Positions 1 to 5,094 of a stretch of 5,094 bases of DNA are shown one piece after another (position 1 is the stretch's first letter; each line of letters begins with the position of its first letter). A program made the position numbers and the translations under genes. This stretch comes from Oscillospiraceae bacterium (GTDB lineage: Bacteria; Bacillota_A; Clostridia; Oscillospirales; JAAYXM01), in contig JAFQVE010000401.1 in NCBI GenBank assembly GCA_017408185.1, positions 1-5,094 of the forward strand, written 5' to 3'. The notes under the pieces are model-generated. The model worked only from the letters and a program-made list of their open reading frames with translations, searched no databases and was not told where the DNA came from.

Positions 1-2
1 AT

Positions 3-731
3 GATGTTACATTTATCGCAAGAAACGGACTTAAAGACCTCTTTGACGGAATTTTTCAAAGCCGGAATGCCGGGACCTTTCTGAAGAACTACGGAAGAGC
101 ATACAAGGAAATAGCAACGGGCGGCGAGATGTGGGAGCTTTACCAAGCTGCAGGCGGGCTTTACTCCTCGCGTTTTGAAGAACTGCAGGAAAAAGGAATT
201 ACCGAGAAGAGTGGGAAGCTCAATATAAAAGAGAAGCTGGCTTTCGGAAATATGATGGTTGAGCAGGCACCGAGGCTTGCGGAGTTTATGAGCGTTGTGG
301 AGAAAGGCGACATAAACGATGCAGATACGATTGCAGATGCGCTTCTTGCGGCAGCTGATGTCACCACAAACTTCGGTGAAAGCGGAACGTGGGGCAAGGT
401 CCTCAATGCATACTATATCCCGTTCCTGAATCCGGCAATTCAGGGAACGGCGAAAGTGGTAAGAACCTTCACGGAAAGTAAGACCGGAAAGGAATGGATA
501 GGGCTTGCCGTTAAATGTATGATATACGGGCTCGGAGCGGGATTCCTTAATGACCTGATTAACGGAGACGATGAGGATTATGAAAATCTCCCGGATAGAA
601 CGAAAGACAATTACTTCTTAATCCGAGCGGGTGACGGGAAGTTCCTCCGCCTTCCCAAAGGACGCATTATGGCAGCGCTCGGCGTTGTAACAGACAGACT
701 GCGCGATGTGATGAAAGGTGAGAAGGTTTAA
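3..731 (+). CDS. LPD38-like large polyvalent phage protein, internal fragment ending at in-frame TAA
   Basis: The reading frame is open from the left edge with no start, so the true N-terminus lies upstream; the first ATG, at 129, is internal. Residues before it (VTFIARNGLKDLFDGIF) already look like the family, which often has an RN..KD motif there. Further on I see YYIPFLNPAIQG, a hydrophobic stretch (WIGLAVKCMIYGLGAGFL), an acidic turn (DDEDYENLPDRTKDNYF) and LRLPKGR. This succession is typical, from memory, of the LPD38 domain found near the end of very large phage polyproteins that are carried in or injected from virions. No catalytic motif is visible. The frame stops at TAA 729-731, but the family sequence resumes in the same frame directly after, so this and 783-1790 are almost certainly one gene. 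The family name is recalled, not searched. Confidence 0.65.
   Translation, partial: DVTFIARNGLKDLFDGIFQSRNAGTFLKNYGRAYKEIATGGEMWELYQAAGGLYSSRFEELQEKGITEKSGKLNIKEKLAFGNMMVEQAPRLAEFMSVVEKGDINDADTIADALLAAADVTTNFGESGTWGKVLNAYYIPFLNPAIQGTAKVVRTFTESKTGKEWIGLAVKCMIYGLGAGFLNDLINGDDEDYENLPDRTKDNYFLIRAGDGKFLRLPKGRIMAALGVVTDRLRDVMKGEKV
729..731 (+). other. Premature in-frame TAA inside the LPD38-like gene
   Basis: Codons GAG AAG GTT are followed by TAA, then GCA GGC GAG in the same frame without any further stop until 1788. A single G-to-T change (GAA to TAA) would explain it. TAA also ends this gene, the portal and TerL, so reassignment of TAA to an amino acid is unlikely. Confidence 0.7.
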
Positions 732-782
732 GCAGGCGAGGCGCATTCACGAATTTCGGAAAATATTCTTCCGGAGAATCCA

Positions 783-1790
783 TTGAACAACAACATTTTC
801 AAGGCGTGGTTCGATGCTGATTTGCTCAACGACGAGAGCAAGGGCAGAACATGGTACGGTACCGACATTGAAAACGAAACCCTGCAGTCGCTTCCTGCCG
901 GAGAGAGATATGACAACTCAACGGACTACGTTTCAAAGGCGATAGGCAAAGCACTCGGAGTATCACCGAAAAAGCTTAATTATATCCTTCAGCAGTATAC
1001 GGGAGGTATCGGAAGAACCGTTCTTCCGATGATAACGCCGAAAGAACAGAAGGGCGACAGCGTTGCCGGAAAAATCGGATACGGGCTTTTAGGAATACTC
1101 ACATCAAACTTCACGACCGACAGCAAGCTTTCAAACAAGATAAGCGGTGAGTTTTACGATGCAGTTGATGCGGCAACGCAGAAAAAGAACTCTGAGAAAG
1201 GCACGCTTGCGGATAAGGTTGTGTATAAGCACCTTAATCGGGAACGCAATATGGTAGGTGAATATAGCTCGAAGGTGCGTGAAGCGGAGGTTGATAAAAA
1301 CCTCACGAGCAAGGAAAGGCAGGCTGCAGTCAGAGCGGCGAGTGCGGAGAGAACGGCGTATCAGAAGACGATTCTTGAAAACCTCGACAAGTACCGTGAG
1401 AGCGTGGAAAAGTATCTCAAGAAGTATCCGGGCGAGGATGAGGAGAAAAAGCTTGAATACGCGTACCGGGAAGCAAACCGCGCTATGTACGGCGAGGAAT
1501 ATGCGATACGTGCAAACGGCGGCTCTGATGTTTACAAAAAGGCGCAGGAAAAGGTAAAGCGCGGAAAGACAACGTGGGCGAAGTATTATGACGAATACTT
1601 CGGCAAGGCGGAACGGCGATTTGAGAAAATCTCCGACCGATTCGGCATCTCATATGCCGAGTTTGAAAAGATTGCTGATGCAATATCGAAGAACAGCACC
1701 AAGGATGAAAAAATAGAGGCGATAAAAAAGCTCGGATACAAGCGGAGCGTTGCGCGGAGAATTTATACGCTTTACAATGACGCGGAATAA
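783..1790 (+). CDS. LPD38-like protein, C-terminal fragment (same gene as 3-731)
   Basis: If translated alone it would start at TTG 783, with a weak GGAG six bases before, giving 335 residues. The frame is actually open from 732, and the residues before the TTG (ISENILPENP) fit the family, so the TTG is probably an internal Leu. Residues 1-31 (NNNIFKAWFDADL, TWYGTDIE) and 71-86 (QYTGGIGRTVLPMITP) are the recognisable LPD38-like conserved end. A glycine-rich hydrophobic stretch (GKIGYGLLGILTSNF) lies at 97-110. From about 140 to 335 the protein is very rich in Lys, Glu, Arg and Ala and is predicted helical or coiled coil, with a small helical C-terminal module (about 288-335). No catalytic site is seen. 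It ends 18 bp before the portal, suggesting one transcript. Without an N-terminal half it would be non-functional or a free structural tail. Confidence 0.65.
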   Translation: MNNNIFKAWFDADLLNDESKGRTWYGTDIENETLQSLPAGERYDNSTDYVSKAIGKALGVSPKKLNYILQQYTGGIGRTVLPMITPKEQKGDSVAGKIGYGLLGILTSNFTTDSKLSNKISGEFYDAVDAATQKKNSEKGTLADKVVYKHLNRERNMVGEYSSKVREAEVDKNLTSKERQAAVRAASAERTAYQKTILENLDKYRESVEKYLKKYPGEDEEKKLEYAYREANRAMYGEEYAIRANGGSDVYKKAQEKVKRGKTTWAKYYDEYFGKAERRFEKISDRFGISYAEFEKIADAISKNSTKDEKIEAIKKLGYKRSVARRIYTLYNDAE

Positions 1791-1792
1791 GA

Positions 1793-1798
1793 AGGAGG
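1793..1798 (+). promoter_or_regulatory. Strong RBS of the portal gene
   Basis: AGGAGG lies 10 bases before ATG 1809, just after the TAA of the preceding gene, with a T-rich spacer. It fixes the portal start. Confidence 0.85.
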
Positions 1799-1808
1799 AG
1801 TTTTTATT

Positions 1809-3500
1809 ATGAACATTAAAAAAACGGCGGTGGAGATTTGGGCAGAGTTTGAGAAGGGCAAGACGTATAACAAGTCTATTGACCTTTATGAGAACGTTAA
1901 GAAGTGTGAGAACTTCTATATCGGCAAACAGTGGGAGGGGCTCAACGCCCCTGACCTGCCGAAGCCTGTTCTGAACGTAACCAAGCGCGTTGTGAGCTAT
2001 TTTATAGCGATGCTCGTGTCTGATGACGTTGGAATACTTCTTGAGCCGTATAAGAAGACAAAGACGTGGGTGAATCCGGAGAGTTATGCGGGGGGAGATC
2101 CCGCGCTGATGCGCGCCTTCGGTTCGACTGCGCCTATCGCCTTCGCTCAGGATGACATGAGGGGAGCTGACGAGCCGCAGCCGACAGAGATTGTCAAGGA
2201 AGAACTGGATGCGCGGGTAATCGAGACCGAGGTGGACAAGACGATTGAGCGCTGCAACATAAAGGCGCAGGCGCGAAAGATTGTCCGGAATGCGGCTGTT
2301 GACGGCGATGCATATATGTACTTTTATTTCGATGGCAGCATAGACGCAGGAAACGGCGCGGAAGGCGGAATTGTTTCCGAGGTGCTTGACAACACAAGCG
2401 TTATATTCGGCAATCCGTACAAATACGAGGTTCAGAAACAGCCGTATATAATAATTGCGACACCGTGCATGCTCTCCGACGTGCGCGAGGAAGCGAAACG
2501 GAACGGACTGGGAGAGGACGTTATTTCGCAGATCCACGCAGACGATGATACGGACATATACACCTACAAGCAGAGCGGGACAAGCGACCTCTGCACGGTT
2601 ATAACAAAGCTCTGGAAGGAACAGGGAACGGTTCACGCGATGAAGATTACAAAGGACATTATTATCCGCGATGAGTGGGACACGGGATATGATAGGTATC
2701 CCATTGCAAATATGGTGTGGGAGGAAATTAAAAACTCTTACCACGGACAGAGCGCGGTTTTGCAGGTGATTCCGAATCAGATTTGCATAAATCAGCTGTA
2801 TGCAATGACAATCCACTGGACGAAAATGAATGCGCTTCCGAAGACTGTATACGACGCGACGAAGATTGCGAAATGGAGCAACAAGGTAGGACAGGCGATA
2901 GGCGTTGTAGGAAATCCGAATGATGCAGTTGCGTCGGCCCAAGGCGGCGCGAGCATGAGCCCGCAGGTGACAAACCTTATAAACGGGCTGATGCAGCACA
3001 CGGCAGAGTACATGGGTGCAAACGATGCGGCGCTCGGGAATGTGAAGCCGGACAACGCCGAGGCGATTATCGCTACGCAGAACGCCGCGGCAATGCCGCT
3101 TGAAATTCAGAAGCTTGAATACTACCGCTTTACGGAAGAAGCTATCCGAATAATGATAGACATCATCCGCGAGGACTACGGACTGCGGCCGATAAACGTA
3201 ACATGTGACGGAAACGCATTTGAAGGGTTATTCGATTTTTCAACACTCAGCGATGCAAACTACAACATGAAGGTTGAGATAGGGCAGAGTTCATATTGGA
3301 GCGAGCTCACGCAGATTCAGACAGCGGACAACCTTCTTGCAAAGGGGATTATTCCGGATGCGGTTACATATCTGGAATCCATTCCGGATAAGTTCATTAG
3401 GAACAAGGCAAAGATAGTGAAGCAGATAAAGGAAGCGGCAAAGATGCAGGAGACGGCGGGGGCGCAAGCGCCGATAATGCAGGGACAGGAGATAATGTAA
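1809..3500 (+). CDS. Phage portal protein
   Basis: The portal is the twelve-subunit ring at one capsid vertex through which DNA is packaged and ejected; it is the docking site for the terminase. The 563-residue product has the usual length. Recognisable parts are FYIGKQWEG (36-44) with PKPVLNVTKRVVSYF (51-65), the N-terminal 'GxQW ... P.LNVT/NRI' signature of portals; VSEVLDNTSVIFGNPY (189-204); WEEIKNSYHGQSAV (304-317) with IPNQICINQ (321-329); and the helical core GANDAALGNVKPDNAEAI (403-420) leading to a YYRFTEEAIRIMIDIIREDYG helix. The C-terminus is charged, then Gln/Ala rich. The portal subtype (P22-like versus SPP1 Gp6-like) I cannot settle by eye. The reading frame is intact, unlike its neighbours. 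Residues about 91-128 look like a variable insertion. It lies between the LPD38-like gene and TerL, probably in one operon. Confidence 0.9.
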   Translation: MNIKKTAVEIWAEFEKGKTYNKSIDLYENVKKCENFYIGKQWEGLNAPDLPKPVLNVTKRVVSYFIAMLVSDDVGILLEPYKKTKTWVNPESYAGGDPALMRAFGSTAPIAFAQDDMRGADEPQPTEIVKEELDARVIETEVDKTIERCNIKAQARKIVRNAAVDGDAYMYFYFDGSIDAGNGAEGGIVSEVLDNTSVIFGNPYKYEVQKQPYIIIATPCMLSDVREEAKRNGLGEDVISQIHADDDTDIYTYKQSGTSDLCTVITKLWKEQGTVHAMKITKDIIIRDEWDTGYDRYPIANMVWEEIKNSYHGQSAVLQVIPNQICINQLYAMTIHWTKMNALPKTVYDATKIAKWSNKVGQAIGVVGNPNDAVASAQGGASMSPQVTNLINGLMQHTAEYMGANDAALGNVKPDNAEAIIATQNAAAMPLEIQKLEYYRFTEEAIRIMIDIIREDYGLRPINVTCDGNAFEGLFDFSTLSDANYNMKVEIGQSSYWSELTQIQTADNLLAKGIIPDAVTYLESIPDKFIRNKAKIVKQIKEAAKMQETAGAQAPIMQGQEIM

Positions 3501-3576
3501 AATATGGACAGAGAAGATGAACCTTTAAGAATGTAAATTTAAGAATTGCAGGTGAGGAGGGAGATGTAGATGAAAG
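3501..3576 (+). other. Portal-terminase spacer with direct repeat and RBS
   Basis: This 76-bp gap holds a 9-bp direct repeat, TTTAAGAAT, at 3524-3532 and 3538-3546. It also has a 10-codon ATG ORF (3504-3536) with only a distant AGGAG, and the AGGAGG of the terminase at 3555-3560. I see no terminator hairpin and no clear -35/-10 pair, so read-through from the portal is likely. Confidence 0.5.
3555..3560 (+). promoter_or_regulatory. RBS of the large terminase gene
   Basis: AGGAGG sits 9 bases before ATG 3570 (ideal, but this frame stops after 15 codons) and 16 bases before ATG 3577 (in frame with the terminase but far). Removing one A from the AAA at 3573-3575 would join ATG 3570 to the terminase frame as MKMDLN. 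Confidence 0.7.
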
Positions 3577-4323
3577 ATGGATTTAAATATAACGCCGAAG
3601 CAGAAACAGTTTATTGATGCCGAAGCTTCGGAGGTATTGTTCGGCGGAGCGGCAGGCGGAGGAAAGAGCTTCGCACAACTTATAGATGCGTTATTATTCG
3701 CACTGAAATATCCGGGCTCGAAGCAGATGATTTTACGCAGGACTTTTCCGGAGCTTGAAAAGAGCCTTATTCGTGTGGCTTGTGATATATATCCCCGGAG
3801 TATATTCAAATATAACTACTCAAAGCACGTGGGAAGGTTTGAGAACGGATCCATTATAGACTTTGCATATTGTGATAAAGAAAGCGATGTGTATAAGTAT
3901 CAGTCTGCAGAATATGACGTTATACGCTTTGATGAGCTTACGCACTTCACCGACTATATGTATACATATCTCATCTCCCGAGTGAGAGGAACTAACGGAT
4001 ATCCGAAGCAGATAAAGAGTTCCACAAACCCGGGTGGAGTGGGGCATAGTTGGGTGAAGTCAAGATTCATTGATGTGGGTCCGCCGAACAGCGAGCACGA
4101 CGGTAAGATTTTTATCCCGGCAATGGTGCAGGATAATGTCTTCCTGATGGAGAGCGACCCGGGGTATGTAAAGAGACTTGAAAAGCTTTCCGAAAAGGAC
4201 AAGCAGGCGCTTCTTATGGTAACTGGGACATCTTCGACGGGCAGTATTTTACGGAATGGAACCGCAAGGTTCACGTTATTTCTCCGTTTGAAATTCCAAA
4301 GCACTGGCGACGGTATTTCGTAA
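3577..4323 (+). CDS. terL: Terminase large subunit, N-terminal ATPase part (frameshifted)
   Basis: TerL is the motor that pumps phage DNA through the portal and cuts it. The ATPase signature is complete. The N-terminal TPKQKQFID adenine-binding-like stretch is at 6-14, and Walker A GGAAGGGKS at 23-31. RRTFPELEKS (54-63) follows, then Walker B VIRFDE (115-120, catalytic Glu120), and coupling motif SSTNPGG (148-154). Up to LSEKDKQALL (about residue 212) the protein matches the family. After that, residues 214-248 are out-of-frame nonsense ending at TAA 4321-4323. The correct continuation (YGNWDIFDGQYF) is found one frame over from 4215, so one T appears lost at 4214-4215. Restoring it would give an intact protein of about 437 residues, normal for TerL. 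No TerS gene is seen next to it. Confidence 0.92.
   Translation: MDLNITPKQKQFIDAEASEVLFGGAAGGGKSFAQLIDALLFALKYPGSKQMILRRTFPELEKSLIRVACDIYPRSIFKYNYSKHVGRFENGSIIDFAYCDKESDVYKYQSAEYDVIRFDELTHFTDYMYTYLISRVRGTNGYPKQIKSSTNPGGVGHSWVKSRFIDVGPPNSEHDGKIFIPAMVQDNVFLMESDPGYVKRLEKLSEKDKQALLMVTGTSSTGSILRNGTARFTLFLRLKFQSTGDGIS
4213..4217 (+). other. Frameshift point in terL (one T apparently missing)
   Basis: The observed reading is CTT CTT ATG GTA. Adding one T after CTT gives CTT CTT TAT GGT AAC TGG GAC, coding the conserved LLYGNWD of TerL. From 4215 the other frame is open to 4889 and runs into the nuclease domain. No X XXY YYZ slippery heptamer is present, so programmed frameshifting is unlikely. Confidence 0.85.
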
Positions 4324-4889
4324 TGGACTACGGTCTTGATATGCTTGCGGGGTACTGGATTGCGCTCGATACATACGGAAGAGCTTATGTGTACCGCGAG
4401 GTATATCAGAGCGGGCTTATAATATCCGAGGCGGCAAAGAGGATAAGACAGCTCACGGATGAGAAGATATATGCAAACATTGCGCCGCCTGATCTCTGGA
4501 ATAGGAGACAGGACACGGGCAAGAGCGCTGCAGAAATATTTGCACAAAATGGTGTTCCTCTTGTTGCGGCGAAGAATGACCGCGTGCAGGGGTGGTACAA
4601 CCTCAAGGAATGGCTACACCCCTGCAAAGACGAACAAGGCGAGGAGATTGCGCCGCTTCGCATCTTTTCAAATTGTTTAAACTTAATACGCACTCTGCCG
4701 AGCGTTGCGATGGACAGCAAGAATCCGAATGACGTCGCGCGCGAGCCTCACGAGCTCACGCACGCTCCCGACGCTATACGGTATTTCGTTGCAGGCCGTC
4801 CGACACCTGCAGTTGCGATAGCTCAGTACGATGAAGACGCACCGGGCTATGATACACAATTAAACGATATTTTTAATTACGGAGGGTAA
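4323..4889 (+). CDS. terL: Terminase large subunit, C-terminal nuclease part
   Basis: This is the RNase H-fold nuclease of TerL, which cuts the concatemer with two metal ions. ATG 4323 overlaps the upstream stop as TAATG, but the frame is coding from 4215, so this Met is internal in the intact gene (RRYFVMDYG). Three likely metal-binding Asp residues are in the expected order: Asp2 (MDYG), Asp57 (APPDLW) and Asp150 (HELTHAPDAIRYF). A basic/aromatic stretch, KNDRVQGWYNLKEWL (84-98), before the third Asp is also family-like. The C-terminal tail (DEDAPGYDTQLND) is acidic. The domain itself is intact, resembling the Terminase_6C type. There is no clear AGGAGG before 4323, so separate synthesis would need reinitiation at the overlapping stop. 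It ends in GGA GGG TAA, where GGAGG could serve as an RBS for a downstream ATG. Confidence 0.9.
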   Translation: MDYGLDMLAGYWIALDTYGRAYVYREVYQSGLIISEAAKRIRQLTDEKIYANIAPPDLWNRRQDTGKSAAEIFAQNGVPLVAAKNDRVQGWYNLKEWLHPCKDEQGEEIAPLRIFSNCLNLIRTLPSVAMDSKNPNDVAREPHELTHAPDAIRYFVAGRPTPAVAIAQYDEDAPGYDTQLNDIFNYGG

Positions 4890-4893
4890 GGAA

Positions 4894-4921
4894 ATGCAAA
4901 ATGCAAAGTGCAAAATGCAAA
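4894..4921 (+). repeat. Tandem heptamer repeat (A/G)TGCAAA x4
   Basis: Four perfectly abutting 7-mers run ATGCAAA, ATGCAAA, GTGCAAA, ATGCAAA, followed by a further ATG. The unit length is not a multiple of three. It lies wholly between terL and the next gene and is not seen elsewhere in the window. It looks like a simple-sequence tract that could change in copy number. Confidence 0.8.
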
Positions 4922-4950
4922 ATGAGAGGAGTAAGCCATGCCGGATGTAG
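4894..4950 (+). CDS. Possible 18-codon leader ORF, doubtful
   Basis: ATG 4894 starts an 18-residue ORF (MQNAKCKMQNERSKPCRM) ending at TAG 4948-4950. GGAGG at 4881-4885, inside the last codons of terL, lies 8 bases upstream, which is good spacing. The ORF is built mostly from the heptamer repeat and overlaps the start of the following gene at 4938 in another frame, so it could couple translation or be chance. No family is recognised. Confidence 0.2.
   Translation: MQNAKCKMQNERSKPCRM
4927..4931 (+). promoter_or_regulatory. RBS of the small membrane protein gene
   Basis: AGGAG, 6 bases before ATG 4938, supports that start. Confidence 0.65.
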
Positions 4951-5094
4951 TTATAGTGGCGATTATTTCGCTTGTGGGGACTCTCGCGGGTTCCTTCGGC
5001 GGAATAATCACGGCAAACAAGCTGACGAACTACCGCATTCAGCAGCTTGAAAAGAAGGTTGAAAAGCACAACAAGGTAATCGAGCGTGTTTACA
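4938..5094 (+). CDS. Small XhlA-like phage membrane protein, N-terminal part (runs off right edge)
   Basis: Fifty-two residues are visible and the frame is open at the edge. Residues about 4-26 form one hydrophobic, Gly-rich transmembrane segment (VVIVAIISLVGTLAGSFGGI). Next comes KLTNYRIQQLEKKVEKHNK, a charged amphipathic helix with coiled-coil character. This one-TM-plus-helix plan is shared by small phage proteins of the XhlA/holin-accessory kind usually encoded beside holin and endolysin. From memory, the LTNYRI.QLE.KVEKHN wording is common in Clostridia phages as a short uncharacterised protein. It probably sits in the cytoplasmic membrane, but a lysis role is inference from its build only, since the lysis genes would lie outside the window. 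The start is set by AGGAG six bases before. Confidence 0.6.
   Translation, partial: MPDVVIVAIISLVGTLAGSFGGIITANKLTNYRIQQLEKKVEKHNKVIERVY

Noticed and set aside
1..84. ATG ORF of 27 codons at the left edge
   Set aside because: It is out of frame with the LPD-like coding sequence that is open across the same bases, and has no visible RBS.
1258..1557. 99-codon Arg-rich plus-strand ORF
   Set aside because: It is an out-of-frame shadow of the Lys/Glu-rich helical region, with an implausible composition.
1650..2999. 449-codon ORF on the minus strand
   Set aside because: It lies antisense to the portal and the end of the LPD gene, is rich in Arg, His and Cys with no motif, and has no RBS. It is a shadow of plus-strand codon use.
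3460..3476. GGCGCAAGCGCC palindrome as a terminator
   Set aside because: The stem is 4-5 bp with a tiny loop, lies inside the portal coding sequence, and has no T-run after it.
4205..4220. Programmed -1 frameshift in terL
   Set aside because: CTT CTT ATG offers no re-pairing in the -1 frame, and I see no slippery heptamer. A base deletion is simpler.
3954..4547. 197-codon minus-strand ORF across the terminase
   Set aside because: It is antisense to conserved TerL coding sequence and has no recognisable domain.
4860..5069. Minus-strand ORF containing FCILHFAFCI
   Set aside because: The wording is just the antisense of the heptamer repeat, a familiar spurious ORF type.
1..5094. CRISPR array, tRNA, riboswitch, insertion sequence or toxin-antitoxin system
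   Set aside because: I found no spaced repeats, cloverleaf, transposase motif or small gene pair. The only tandem repeat is the short heptamer tract.

Overview
This window is a stretch of tailed-phage or prophage DNA with all recognisable genes on the plus strand. The host is most likely a Clostridia-type Firmicute. I infer this from strong AGGAGG-type ribosome binding sites, mid-range GC, and the style of the portal, terminase and small membrane protein. No host gene, integrase, tRNA or attachment site is present, so prophage and free phage cannot be told apart here.

Layout, left to right. (1) Positions 3-1790 hold the C-terminal end of a large phage protein resembling the LPD38 'large polyvalent protein' family. 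Its N-terminus lies outside the window, and it is cut by an in-frame TAA at 729-731 while the same frame continues to 1790. (2) Positions 1809-3500 hold an intact portal protein of 563 residues with a strong RBS. (3) Positions 3501-3576 are a short spacer carrying the terminase RBS. (4) Positions 3577-4889 encode the large terminase subunit (TerL). It is split by an apparent one-base deletion near 4214 into an ATPase half (3577-4323) and a nuclease half (4323-4889). (5) Positions 4890-4937 hold a tandem 7-bp repeat. (6) From 4938 to the right edge is the start of a small membrane protein with one transmembrane segment and a charged helix, resembling XhlA-like proteins found near phage lysis genes.

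Portal and terminase form the genome-packaging machine: the portal is the ring at the capsid vertex and TerL is the motor and nuclease that docks on it. The LPD-type protein is probably a virion-associated or injected polyprotein. The order (polyprotein end, portal, TerL, lysis-like gene) reverses the common TerS-TerL-portal order.

The most notable theme is gene damage. There is a nonsense codon in the LPD-type gene, a one-base frameshift in TerL, and a TerL start whose spacing suggests one extra A. Two of the three sit in short homopolymers, so sequencing error and a decaying prophage are both live explanations. I see no convincing new system in the window. The best leads are the split terminase, the gene order, and the heptamer repeat with a possible 18-codon ORF.
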